Counted from the first letter of the stretch, positions 32,255-40,674 are shown. The stretch is 64,000 nucleotides of DNA from Candidatus Palauibacter rhopaloidicola (GCA_026914155.1 JAPPGH010000039.1:1-64000); one strand, 5' to 3'. The notes: generated by a model from the letters alone, not told the origin. Numbers and translations: made by a program.

Positions 32255-32755
32255 ATGACACGGACCATCGTTTTGCTTGGCTTGATGCTGGTTGGTTCGG
32301 TACCGTTGGCAGCTCAAGATGTGGGTGACGTAGTCAACATCATGGGTACGATCATCGTAAATGGTGTGGACGATGAGCCATGGCCATTGAGTGACGAGCT
32401 CGTCAATGCACAGCGTTTGATAAACATCTATGTCGCCGCGAATCAACCAAGTACAGCGGTCGAAATCGCCCCCGTCACCTGGGGTGGAGAATGCAGAGTG
32501 GAGGTGAGCGGGACCGCTCGGATCGTTGATAGCGATACGGTGGAAATCTCGCTGGAGGCACGTCTTTACGAGGGTACGTCCGAATCGACGGATGATCTGG
32601 CGGATCGAGAGGGAGTTGTTTTCACGGTACCCATCAACGGCGATCCAGCCAACCGGGAAGTCAAACTATACAACGCCGAAACCGGGGGCGGTGACACGGC
32701 AGATGTGCTGATAACGGTTTTTGTCAGGCGCACAAGCCCCAACCCTTTCCCCTAA
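32255..32755 (+). CDS. Small secreted protein of unknown function, atypical composition
   Basis: A 166-residue protein with a clean Sec signal ('MTRTIVLLGLMLVGSVPLAAQ', cleavage after about 20). The mature part looks beta-rich ('INIYVAANQPSTAVEIAPVTW', 'CRVEVSGTARIVDSDTVEIS' and a closing 'ADVLITVFVRRTSP') with a single cysteine near residue 75. It could be a periplasmic immunoglobulin-like or lipoprotein-less domain; no family recognised. Base composition is visibly less GC-rich than neighbours, so recent acquisition is possible. A copy of the 20-bp-period element lies 190 bases upstream. A good AAAGGAAAGG precedes the ATG. Confidence 0.72.
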   Translation: MTRTIVLLGLMLVGSVPLAAQDVGDVVNIMGTIIVNGVDDEPWPLSDELVNAQRLINIYVAANQPSTAVEIAPVTWGGECRVEVSGTARIVDSDTVEISLEARLYEGTSESTDDLADREGVVFTVPINGDPANREVKLYNAETGGGDTADVLITVFVRRTSPNPFP

Positions 32756-33058
32756 CCCTGCGACTGTTCCGCGCTGCGAGCGGTTTCGACAGCGACGAAG
32801 CACAGGAGGGCGGCATTACCGCCAGGGCCTGGGCACTTGCCCTTTGTGACGATTGACCTCTGGGCACGATGCTGCTCCGGCTGAGACACCCAGCCCATAG
32901 AGTGTCTCAACCGGTTCACGCTGCACGGGGACGCGTGCCTCCGCGTCTGCCTTCTCCTACTGTAGGGCTCCTTGGCGTACGTTCCGTCGGTTCGCCGCAT
33001 CGCCGAGAGCGAAGCCGGGGCAACGGAGAAGTCAGCGAAGGCTGAGGGACGCTGAGGC
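32756..33058. other. 303-bp gene-free stretch with a hairpin
   Basis: No open frame looks coding on either strand; the minus-strand 105-codon frame has unconvincing composition. A perfect 8-bp stem TGAGACAC / GTGTCTCA with a 12-base loop lies at 32882-32909. There is no T-run after it, so it is not a typical terminator. The last 20 bases (AAGGCTGAGGGACGCTGAGG) serve as leader of the next gene. Confidence 0.6.
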
Positions 33059-34264
33059 ATGGAGACCACGAGCCCGACTCACATTGCGCGCCGTAGCTTT
33101 CTGGGGGCCGCCGCGGGATTCGCGCTTGCCGCCACGGGCGTGGCCGGTCGGGTCCGAACCGCTGAAACGATTCCAGCTCGAGCCCGCGGGGCGAACCGAG
33201 TTCAGGCCGATCCGTTCGTTGTCAACATGCTGGGGGGGATCCGGAACCCTAATCGGCGGGGGTCGCGGGGGCCTTTCGGTGGCGATCCCGCGGACGGGCC
33301 GCTCACGCTGGATGAGCGGGCGCTGTCCGACGCGCTCGCGTCGGGGACGGTGGCCGTCAATACGACGATCGGGTACGTGGCGGGGCTGCAGGAGCCGTTC
33401 GAGTACTCGGTCGCCGACGTGGCGCGCTGGAACCGGATCATCCGGAACCATCCGGAGGCGCTCCTCAAGGTGCGGGCGGCGAGCGACATCGAGCGTGCGG
33501 CCCGCGACGGTCGGGTCGGCGTCATCCAGGGGTTCCAGAACGGGGCCATGATGGGGGACGACGCGGGGCGGGTCGCCGTCTTCGCGGGGCTCGGCGTCAA
33601 GATCATCCAGCTCACGTACAACGGCCCCAACCAGTTGGGGCATGGGTCGATGGTGCCGGAGAACGGGGGGCTCACGGACTTTGGCCGGGACGTGGTCGCC
33701 GAACTCAACGCCACCCGGACGCTGGTGGACCTCAGTCACAGCGGCGAGCAGACCTGTCTGGACGGGATCGACGCTTCCGCCGCGCCGGTCGCGATCACCC
33801 ACACGGGATGCCGCGCGGTGACGGACCTTCCCCGCAACAAGACGGACCGGGAGCTGCGGCTCGTCGCCGAGGGCGGCGGGATCGTCGGGATCTACTTCAT
33901 GCCCTTTCTCGCGGCCGACGGCATGGCCGTGGCGGAGGACGTGGTGCGGCACATCGAGCACGCGGTGCAGGTGTGCGGCGAGGAACACGTCGGGATCGGC
34001 ACCGACGGCGGGACGACGGCCGTGGACGATCTCGACGCGGCGTACGAGGCGGCGCGCCGGGAGGTCGAGGCGCGGCGCAGGGCGGGGATCAGCGCGGCGG
34101 GGGAACGCCCCGGCGTCGTCCCATTCATCCCCGACCTTCAGGGCCCCGACCAGTTCCGGAAGCTGGCCGGCATGCTCGCCGCGCGCGGACACTCCTCGGA
34201 GCGCATCGAGCGGATCCTGGGGCTCAATGCGCTGCGCGTGCTGCGCGACGTGTGGGGAGAATGA
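33059..34264 (+). CDS. Tat-exported M19 (membrane dipeptidase)-family protein with altered metal site
   Basis: A 401-residue protein with a twin-arginine signal ('RRSFLGAAAGFALAATG', about 11-27). The rest follows the renal-dipeptidase TIM barrel: 'VKIIQLTYNGPNQLGHGSM' (about 180-198), 'LVDLSHSGEQT' (His near 226), 'PVAITHTGCRAV' (His near 247) and 'EHVGIGTDGGTT' (Asp near 318). The usual first metal motif DGHND is missing: its place has 'DPFVVNMLGG'. The bridging Glu box (IEGG) is 'QGFQNG' here. Two of the five classical ligands therefore seem replaced by others or lost. Its stop overlaps the next start (ATGA). It could be a dipeptidase with a single metal, or another hydrolase of the same fold. 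Confidence 0.83.
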   Translation: METTSPTHIARRSFLGAAAGFALAATGVAGRVRTAETIPARARGANRVQADPFVVNMLGGIRNPNRRGSRGPFGGDPADGPLTLDERALSDALASGTVAVNTTIGYVAGLQEPFEYSVADVARWNRIIRNHPEALLKVRAASDIERAARDGRVGVIQGFQNGAMMGDDAGRVAVFAGLGVKIIQLTYNGPNQLGHGSMVPENGGLTDFGRDVVAELNATRTLVDLSHSGEQTCLDGIDASAAPVAITHTGCRAVTDLPRNKTDRELRLVAEGGGIVGIYFMPFLAADGMAVAEDVVRHIEHAVQVCGEEHVGIGTDGGTTAVDDLDAAYEAARREVEARRRAGISAAGERPGVVPFIPDLQGPDQFRKLAGMLAARGHSSERIERILGLNALRVLRDVWGE

Positions 34265-35746
34265 CGATGTGGAGACGGATCGTGCGCGGGCCGCTGGCAT
34301 GGACGGCGGCGACGGCACTCTGCGCGCTCGCCGCCCCCCTCGCGGGCCAGTCGCGGAGCGGGGAACCGCCGCGGAATCCGAACGCGGGGTCGGAGACGGT
34401 CATCTACGAAGGGGTCTCCGTGTTGGACGGCACCGGTGCGGCGCTCATGCCGGACATGTCGATCGTCGTCCGCAACGGAAGGATCGCGGCGCTCGCCCCG
34501 ACGGACGAACTGTCCCCCGACGCCTGGCCCGAGGCGGAGGTCGAGGATGCGCGGGGGCTGTACGTCATCCCGGGGCTCATCGAGAGCCACACGCACCTCG
34601 CCACGCGCGCGGACCGGGCGGCGGCCGAGTTCGAGCTCAACCGCTTCATCTACAGCGGCGTGACGACGGTCCGGGACATGGCCGGCGACGTGCGCGCGCT
34701 CGCGGAACTCCAGCGGGCGGCGCTGGTGGGCGAGATCCCGTCTCCGGACATCCACTATGCGGCCCTCGTCGCCGGCGAGTCCTTCTTCGTCGACCCACGC
34801 ACGCGGTCCTCGTCGATGGGAGAGGTGCCCGGGCGCGTCCCCTTGGCTACAGATCGTGGACGCCGAGACGGATCTGGCCCAAACGATCACGCTGGCCCGC
34901 GGCACGTGGGCGACGGGGCTCAAGACCTACGCCTCGATCGAGGGTCCCCTCCTGACGCGGATCGCCGCGGAGGCCCGGCGCCAGGGGATGCCGGTGTGGT
35001 CGCACACGCACGTCGGCCCGGCCCTCCCGATGGACGTCGCGAGGGCGGGCGTCACCTCGATGTCCCACGTGTGCAGCCTGGCGAGCGCCGCGATCCCGGA
35101 CGAAGTGCTGGCGGAAGCGCTCGCGGGCCGCCGCTCCGGCAGGGTCGACGTGGACCTGGACGATCCGCGCATCGACGCGGTCCTCGAGGAGATGAAACGC
35201 CAGGGCACGGTGCTCGACGCGACGCTCAAGGTCGGCTTCTTCCGCGAGCAGATGACGATGATCCGGGACAGCGCCGCCGCGCCTCCCGCACCGAGGCCGG
35301 GTGCCGCGAGGGAAGGGCCGGACGCGCCGCCTCCCGATCCGCGCCGGCGAGGCGTCCGCGCCGCGTGCAGCGCCGAGGAGAGCATCTCCCTCACCCGCCG
35401 CGCCCATGAGGCCGGCGTCCTGATCGCGGCGGGCACGGACGCCCCGCCGCCCCCGGGCTCCGAATGGCCGGCCCTCTACGAGGAGCTGGCCTACCTCCAC
35501 GAACGCGTGGGCATGCCCATGGCGGACGTCATCCAGACCGCCACGCGCAACGGCGCGCTCACGCTCGGTCTCGAGGGGGAGATCGGGACGGTCGAGGAAG
35601 GGAAGTACGCCAACCTCGTCTTCCTGGAAGCGGATCCCACGGCAGGCGTCGAAAACCTCAAGTCCATACGCTTCACACTGAAGCGCGGCGGCCGCTTCGA
35701 CCGGGACGAATTCGAACTCGGCACCCAACCCTCGCGCCGTCCCTGA
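34261..35746 (+). pseudogene. Amidohydrolase gene broken by a one-base frameshift
   Basis: The frame from ATG 34261 (MTMWRRIV) gives a signal peptide (about 1-25) and the metal-dependent amidohydrolase start 'GLYVIPGLIESHTHLAT', with the HxH zinc ligands. After 'GEVPGRVP' near 34845 this frame turns into non-coding residues. The continuation 'WLQIVDAETDLAQTITLARG' is in the next frame, ending at 35746 with the usual 'GALTLGLEGEIGTVEEGKYA' and 'ADPTAGVENL'. Removing one T from 'cccttggc' at about 34846 restores a continuous protein of about 494 residues. It is either an authentic pseudogene or an assembly error. Partner of the upstream dipeptidase through ATGA overlap. The C-terminal half is intact in itself. 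Confidence 0.83.
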
Positions 35747-35777
35747 CGGGGGTGGCGCGACCTGAACGGAGTCTCGT

Positions 35778-36989
35778 ATGACGGACGCAGCGTCTCCCTC
35801 CCCGAAGCCACGATGGTCGCGCGGGTCCATCCCGTGGGTCGCCGTCCCCCTGTGCGCGGCGATTCTGCCCTGGGTGGCCGCCTGCACCGATGGCGAAGCC
35901 CCGCAGCCGGGGGTCGATGTCCCCATGTTCGAGGGGACCGTAGACCTCGAGATCGGGGAACTCGACGGCGACGAAGCGTATCTGTTCAGCCGCATCGCCT
36001 CGGTGGCCGAGGATCCGCTGGGGAGGGTCCTGGTCGTCGACCGGGAGGTGAGTGAGGTCCGCGTCTTCGATTCGGGCGGTGCCTTCCTCTTCCGCCTCGG
36101 CGGGGAAGGGGACGGACCCGAGGAGTTCAGGGGTCCCTGTTGCCTGGGGTTCTCGCCGGAGGGCGAACTGTGGGTGCGCCAGGCGGCGCGCTACACGGCC
36201 TTCGAACTGGGAGACGCGGCCGCCACCTACCTGCGGGTCCAGCGGCGACCGTTCGGTGGGCAGGGAGGGGCCGCCCCCGTGACCTTCGACGCCGAAGGGA
36301 GGCTCGTCGACATCGGCTCGCTCCGGAGTTCGGGCGAACCGTTCGTCCACGGTCGCGTCCACGTGAACGAGGACGGGAGCGCGGACACGGTCGTACTGCG
36401 GGAGCCGGAAGCCGCGGCCGAAGGGCACCGGACCGTGGTCGTCGACATGAGCGGGTTCGCGGAGGGTTTCAGCGGCACCGCCCAGTTGTACCTCTACCAG
36501 CCGTACGGGCCCCTGTGGCTGCGGGCCCACGCGCCGGGGGGCGCCTGGGCCAGCGCCTCGCGTTCCCTCTACGCGGTCGAGCTTCACGCCGCCGACGGTT
36601 CCATGACGGAGATCATCGGTCCGCCCGACCCGGGCCCGCCCCTCAGCCCGGAGGAGCGGGAGTACGCCCAGAGCCGCCTGGAGCGGGACATGGAGCGGGG
36701 GAATCTCGACGAGCCCGCCTTCGAGATCCCCGAAAGGAAGGGGCCGGTCGCCGATATCTTCTTCGATCAGGCGGGTCGACTGTGGGTCGAGAAGGCCGCG
36801 GCCGACGGCGCGGAGATGGTCGAAGCGGACGTCTACGAAGGGGCCGCCCTCGTCGCCCGCTACCGCTGGCCGAGTCGCGTGGATCCGGGAGCGGTGCCCT
36901 GGGCCACGGGAACGGCGCTCTACGGCGTCACCACCGACGAACTCGGCGTCGAGCGCGCAGCCCGAGTCCGCTTCGAACGGAGGCCGTGA
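35778..36989 (+). CDS. Lipoprotein with 6-bladed beta-propeller (NHL-like) repeats
   Basis: A 403-residue predicted lipoprotein: basic N-terminus, 'VAVPLCAAILPWVAAC' signal with the lipobox cysteine near 36. Propeller blades are visible as repeated 'LGRVLVVDREVSEVRVFDSG', 'GELWVRQAARYTAFEL', 'GGAFLFRLGGEGDGPEEF', 'AGRLWVEKAAADGAEM'. The block 'LGGEGDGPEEF' is the usual mark of the 6-bladed propeller lipoprotein family in Gemmatimonadota and Bacteroidota (DUF4934/TolB-like group). Its role is usually unknown: protein or polysaccharide binding at the outer membrane. It follows the amidohydrolase remnant by 31 bases. Confidence 0.8.
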   Translation: MTDAASPSPKPRWSRGSIPWVAVPLCAAILPWVAACTDGEAPQPGVDVPMFEGTVDLEIGELDGDEAYLFSRIASVAEDPLGRVLVVDREVSEVRVFDSGGAFLFRLGGEGDGPEEFRGPCCLGFSPEGELWVRQAARYTAFELGDAAATYLRVQRRPFGGQGGAAPVTFDAEGRLVDIGSLRSSGEPFVHGRVHVNEDGSADTVVLREPEAAAEGHRTVVVDMSGFAEGFSGTAQLYLYQPYGPLWLRAHAPGGAWASASRSLYAVELHAADGSMTEIIGPPDPGPPLSPEEREYAQSRLERDMERGNLDEPAFEIPERKGPVADIFFDQAGRLWVEKAAADGAEMVEADVYEGAALVARYRWPSRVDPGAVPWATGTALYGVTTDELGVERAARVRFERRP

Positions 36990-37086
36990 CGCGAGCCGCT
37001 CGCCATAGGCGCGATTCCTCTGGTCTCATTGCGTCACGTTCCACGCATTCTTACGCTGTGGATCACATTAACTGTGAGGCTGTGTC

Positions 37087-37377
37087 ATGAGGAACATCAC
37101 CGTATCCGTGGATGAAGAGACGCATCGGATGGCGCGCGTCCGGGCCGCGGAGCTGGATACGTCGGTCTCGGCGCTCGTCAGGGGATACCTGAGAAGTCTT
37201 GCCGCTGAGGATGGGGTGGCGGCTGGAGGCGACTCGCGTGCTGTGGAGACGCCCAACGAGCGCCGGCGCAGGCTTCTGAAGGAATTGCGCGAAGACATCC
37301 GTGCCACCAGTGGGGGCTTCCGGGCGTCCGACAACATCCCCCGCGACGAGCTTTATGAGCGCCGTGCGGTTCGTTGA
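37087..37377 (+). CDS. vapB: Ribbon-helix-helix antitoxin (VapB-like)
   Basis: A 96-residue antitoxin: N-terminal strand 'MRNITVSVDEETHRMARVRA' and helix 'LDTSVSALVRGYLRSL' typical of RHH DNA-binding dimers, followed by a charged C-terminal part ('RRRRLLKELREDIRAT') that would block the toxin's active site. It overlaps the PIN toxin gene by 23 bases, the standard antitoxin-first order of VapBC. Autoregulation is expected through the promoter region just upstream, 36990-37086, where I see no clear palindrome. Confidence 0.85.
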   Translation: MRNITVSVDEETHRMARVRAAELDTSVSALVRGYLRSLAAEDGVAAGGDSRAVETPNERRRRLLKELREDIRATSGGFRASDNIPRDELYERRAVR

Positions 37378-37780
37378 TACGAACGTCCTCATCTATGCGG
37401 CGAGCCTTTCGGCCGAGGAAGCCGGCAAGCGTCGCGCCGCACACGCCCTCCTGAACCGAGAAGACCTGGCCCTCTCGGTGCAGGTCCTGCAGGAGTTCTA
37501 CCGCCAGGTCACAAGACCCAGTCGTCAGCACCCTCTCACGCCCGAACAGGCGCTCAGGTTCATCGAGTTGCTCGACCCCCTTCGTGTGCAGGAGATCACG
37601 TTCGACGTGTTCCTGGGGGCGGTGGCCATCAGCCGGCGCTTCCAGCTGTCGTACTGGGACGGCGCAATTCTGGCCGCAGCCCGCACCTGTGGCTGCGACA
37701 TCGTGTATTCGGAAGACTTGAGCGCCGAGCAGGACTATGGCGGTCTGCGGATCATCAATCCGTTCTCCGAAGTGCGCTGA
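37355..37780 (+). CDS. vapC: PIN-domain ribonuclease toxin (VapC-like)
   Basis: A 141-residue PIN ribonuclease with the four acidic active-site residues placed as expected: Asp8 ('RFVDTNVLIY'), Glu47 ('LQEFYRQV'), Asp102 ('YWDGAILAAA') and Asp121 ('YSEDLSAEQ'). These bind Mg2+ and cut RNA, classically tRNA or rRNA loops. ATG 37355 puts the strand and Asp8 in the right place; the upstream frame starting at 37301 is the antitoxin overlap region. Stop 37778-37780 abuts the ATG of the next gene with no gap. It is an intact, likely active toxin. Confidence 0.9.
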   Translation: MSAVRFVDTNVLIYAASLSAEEAGKRRAAHALLNREDLALSVQVLQEFYRQVTRPSRQHPLTPEQALRFIELLDPLRVQEITFDVFLGAVAISRRFQLSYWDGAILAAARTCGCDIVYSEDLSAEQDYGGLRIINPFSEVR

Positions 37781-38977
37781 ATGAAGGTGGGGCTGGGCGG
37801 GCGGATCCTCATCGGGATGCTAGCCGGTGTCGTCCTGGGGGCCGTCCTGGGCGAGCGCGTCGCCGCGATCCAGCCGCTGGGCGACCTCTTCATCACCCTC
37901 CTGATTCTGGCGGCCGCCCCCCTCGTCTTCTTCAATCTCCTTGCGGGTCTGACCTCGCTGACGGACCTGCGGACGCTGGGGAGACTCGCGGGCAAGACCG
38001 TCGGATTCTTTCTCACGACGGAACTCATCGCGCTCTCGCTGGGGCTGGGCGCCATGGCGCTCCTCCGCCCCGGCGTCGGCCTGCGGCTCACGGAAACGGT
38101 GCCGGAGCCGGTCTCGGGGGCGGTGGGCGAGGCCCCGTCGGTGGGCGATGTCCTCGTCGACATGATCCCGACGAACGTCTTCCGCGCCTTCGCCGAGGGG
38201 AACGTGGTGCAAATCGTCATCCTCGCGCTGATGCTGGGGATCGCGACCATGGCGCTGGGGGCCGGCCCGCGCGCTCGCCTCGCCACGCTGTTCGAGGACC
38301 TGGCGGGGCTCTTCCGGCGGCTCGTCCACATGATCCTGTGGATCGCACCCGTCGGGATCGGCGCCCTCGTCGCGGTCACGGTGGGCCGCTACGGGGCCGA
38401 CCTGATCGGCCCGATGGCCCGCTTCCTCGCGGGACTCTGGGGGGCGCAGGTCGTCATCGTGACCGGGTACATGCTCCTGCTCAGGTTCTTCAGCGACTTC
38501 CGTCCTGCCCGCTTCCTGCGCGCCACGGGTTCGCTGTGGGCGACGACCGCCGCCACGACGTCCAGCCTCGCCTCGCTCTCGGTCGGGCTGGAGACGGCCG
38601 GCCGTCTCGACCTCCCGCGCCGCGTGTACTCCTTCGTCCTCCCTCTCGGCGCGCAGTTGAACAAGGACGGGACCTCGGTCATGCTCGCGGCGGTCCTCCT
38701 CTTCACGGCGCAGGCGGCCGGCGTCACCTTCTCCCCGGCGGACTTCGTCACCATCCTCCTCCTGGGCATGCTGCTCTCGCACGGGACGGGCGGGGTTCCG
38801 GGGGGCGGGTTCGTGGTCGCGCTCATCTACGTGCAGGCGCTGAACCTGCCGATCGAGGTCGCGGCGATCGTGGGCGGGATCTACCGGCTGGTGGACATGA
38901 GCAACACGACGGTGAACATCATGGGAGACATGGTCGGCACGGCGCTCGTCGCCCGTTCCGAAGCGAGGCGAGCGTGA
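37781..38977 (+). CDS. Dicarboxylate/amino acid:cation symporter (GltP/DctA family)
   Basis: A 398-residue integral membrane protein of the DAACS family: 'ILIGMLAGVVLGAVLG' at the N-terminus, 'PLVFFNLLAGLTSLTDLRTLGRLAGKT' (helix 3, by region), 'PTNVFRAFAEGNVVQIVILALMLG' (by region near 128-150), the serine-rich re-entrant loop near 245-262 ('TTAATTSSLASLSVGLE'), 'LPLGAQLNKDGTSVMLA' (the NMDGT-type motif as 'NKDGT'), and 'HGTGGVPGGGFVVALI' (second hairpin). It takes up aspartate, glutamate or C4 acids with Na+ or H+. It starts directly after vapC. Confidence 0.9.
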   Translation: MKVGLGGRILIGMLAGVVLGAVLGERVAAIQPLGDLFITLLILAAAPLVFFNLLAGLTSLTDLRTLGRLAGKTVGFFLTTELIALSLGLGAMALLRPGVGLRLTETVPEPVSGAVGEAPSVGDVLVDMIPTNVFRAFAEGNVVQIVILALMLGIATMALGAGPRARLATLFEDLAGLFRRLVHMILWIAPVGIGALVAVTVGRYGADLIGPMARFLAGLWGAQVVIVTGYMLLLRFFSDFRPARFLRATGSLWATTAATTSSLASLSVGLETAGRLDLPRRVYSFVLPLGAQLNKDGTSVMLAAVLLFTAQAAGVTFSPADFVTILLLGMLLSHGTGGVPGGGFVVALIYVQALNLPIEVAAIVGGIYRLVDMSNTTVNIMGDMVGTALVARSEARRA

Positions 38978-39008
38978 GGCGGAGCCCGATGGCGATCCGG
39001 AGGCGCCG

Positions 39009-40184
39009 ATGAACCCGGATGTGAGAGCGCTCTTCCCCGGCGCGAGCGAGCAGCCCTACTTCGACATCTCCGCGAACTCGCTCATGGCCGAGCCGGTGCG
39101 GGCGGCGATCGAGCGTCACCTGGGGGCGAGAACGTCGGGGCGGGGCGACAAGACGGAGATGGTGGCCACCGTCAATCGCGCGCGGGCCTCCTTCGCGTCG
39201 CTGATCGGCGCGGCCCCGGAAGAGGTCGCGATCACGAAAAACGTCTCGGACGGCCTCAACCTGTTCGGCGCCAGCCTCCCGTGGCGGGCGGGGGACAACG
39301 TGGTGCTGTGTCCCGCGCTGGAGCACCCGAACAACATCTATCTCTGGTACAGTCTCGTCCGCACGCACGGGATCGAGGTGCGGCCGGTCGCGCCGGAGGA
39401 AGGGCACGTGCCGGTCGAGGCGATGGCCGCGGCGATGGACGAACGCACGCGGCTCGTGACGATCCCGAGCATCACCTTCGCCCCGGGGTTCGTGACGGAC
39501 ATGAAGGCGATCGCGGCGGCGGCCCGCGGCGTGGGGGCGCTGACGCTGGTGGACGCGGCGCAGTCGGTCGGCGCGCACCGCACGGACGTGGACGATCTCG
39601 GCATCGACGCGCTGGCCGTCGCGGCGCAGAAGGCCCTCCTCTCGGTGTACGGGTTCGGCTTCCTCTACGTGCGGCGCGAGGTGGCCGAGACGCTGACGCC
39701 GGTCCACGTGGCGCGGTTCGGGATCGAACTGGACGCGCACGAGACGGCGTATTCCGACGACGAACTCCGCTTCCGGCCGGGCGCCCTCCGGTTCGACGTG
39801 GGCAACTACAACTACCTCGGCGCGGCGGCGACCGACGCGGCGCTGGAGCTGCTCTCCGACTGGGGCGTCGAGCGCGTCGAGCAGCACGTGCGCGGTCTGG
39901 CGGCCGACCTGGCAAGCGGGCTGGTGGACCTCGGTCTCCCGGTCGTCGGCGGGAGGCCCCGACCCCACCTCGCACACATCGTCTCCGTCGGCGAGAGCGG
40001 CGGCGGACGCCACTACACGGCCGACGACCCCGCCATGAACTCGCTCTACGACTACCTGACGGCCACCGGCATCCGCCTCGCGATCCGCACCGGCATGCTC
40101 CGCTTCTCCATCGGCGTCTACAACGACGAGTCCGACATCGACCGCGTCGTGAAGGCCGCTCAAGCGTGGTGCAGCACGAATTGA
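39009..40184 (+). CDS. Class V aminotransferase-family PLP enzyme
   Basis: A 391-residue fold-type I PLP enzyme. 'TLVDAAQSVGAHRTDVDDLG' (about 179-198) carries the cofactor Asp and Gln, and Lys208 in 'VAAQKALLSVYGFGFLYV' binds PLP. 'LCPALEHPNN' (about 100-109, the usual His before the substrate pocket), 'AITKNVSDGLN' and 'RLAIRTGMLRFSIGVYN' near the C-terminus complete the family pattern. The group includes cysteine desulfurases, isopenicillin epimerases and alanine-glyoxylate aminotransferases. There is no catalytic Cys loop of the NifS/SufS kind, so a desulfurase is unlikely. It lies 31 bases after the symporter. Reaction unassigned. Confidence 0.85.
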   Translation: MNPDVRALFPGASEQPYFDISANSLMAEPVRAAIERHLGARTSGRGDKTEMVATVNRARASFASLIGAAPEEVAITKNVSDGLNLFGASLPWRAGDNVVLCPALEHPNNIYLWYSLVRTHGIEVRPVAPEEGHVPVEAMAAAMDERTRLVTIPSITFAPGFVTDMKAIAAAARGVGALTLVDAAQSVGAHRTDVDDLGIDALAVAAQKALLSVYGFGFLYVRREVAETLTPVHVARFGIELDAHETAYSDDELRFRPGALRFDVGNYNYLGAAATDAALELLSDWGVERVEQHVRGLAADLASGLVDLGLPVVGGRPRPHLAHIVSVGESGGGRHYTADDPAMNSLYDYLTATGIRLAIRTGMLRFSIGVYNDESDIDRVVKAAQAWCSTN

Positions 40185-40249
40185 GACGCCGTTGAAGAGT
40201 GATCGGACACTTGGCGCAGCTAGGAACGAACAGCTGTGCGGAGAGCCCG

Positions 40250-40453
40250 ATGCCCAAGGTGCGAGAGGCGATACGACTCGTGACGGCCGATGGCTGGAGA
40301 CTTGTTCGGACACGTGGGAGCCATCGGCACTATCGACACCCCAAGAAGCCCGGAATCGTGACCATAGCAGGTGGGATGAGCAAAGACTTGGCCCCCGGAA
40401 CTTGGAAAAGTATCCTCAGGCAGGCGGGACTCGAGCAGAGGAGAACCCGGTGA
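40250..40453 (+). CDS. hicA: HicA-family mRNA interferase toxin
   Basis: A 67-residue protein with the dsRBD-like HicA fold: 'VTADGWRLVRTRGSHRHYRH', where His25 in 'RGSHRHY' is the catalytic histidine of the family, then 'GIVTIAGGMSKDLAPGTWKSILRQAG', containing the second basic strand and the terminal helix (cited by region). ATG 40250 gives a standard length; the frame upstream (to 40199) is not HicA-like. Its stop overlaps the GTG of hicB by 4 bases. HicA cleaves mRNA and tmRNA; the toxin-antitoxin order (hicA first) is typical. Confidence 0.88.
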   Translation: MPKVREAIRLVTADGWRLVRTRGSHRHYRHPKKPGIVTIAGGMSKDLAPGTWKSILRQAGLEQRRTR

Positions 40454-40674
40454 CGTACGCCGTCGTGATCGAGAGAACTGACAACGGTTACTCCGGATAC
40501 GTGCCGGATCTTCCCGGCTGCGTGGCGGCCGGAGATTCGGTCGAGGAGACCGAGAGATTGCTCGGCGAAGCAGTCGTTTTTCATATCGAGTGCTTGCGAG
40601 AGAACGGAGATCCGGTGCCGGAACCTCAGACCTCGGTCTCACGGATCGACCTGCCGGCCGCGCGACGGGGATGA
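40450..40674 (+). CDS. hicB: HicB-family antitoxin (short form)
   Basis: A 74-residue HicB: 'TYAVVIERTDNGYSGYVPDL', 'PGCVAAGDSVEETERLLGEA' and 'FHIECLRENGDPVPEP' form the partial RNase-H-like fold that binds HicA. There is no C-terminal ribbon-helix-helix DNA-binding part, so this short HicB may not regulate the promoter itself. GTG 40450 overlaps hicA's stop; ATG of the next gene overlaps its stop by 4 bases, so hicA, hicB and the amidase form one translational string. Confidence 0.88.
   Translation: MTYAVVIERTDNGYSGYVPDLPGCVAAGDSVEETERLLGEAVVFHIECLRENGDPVPEPQTSVSRIDLPAARRG

Noticed and set aside
32087..32446. 119-codon minus-strand frame opposite the secreted-protein gene
   Set aside because: Its N-terminus has no ribosome-binding site, and the plus-strand gene has a clear signal peptide and leader. 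Kept as an unlikely alternative because its end, rich in Val/Asp, is not pure shadow composition.
32752..33069. 105-codon minus-strand frame in the 303-bp gap
   Set aside because: No start signal, no family, and atypical residue mix. I could not exclude a transposase remnant, but nothing supports it.
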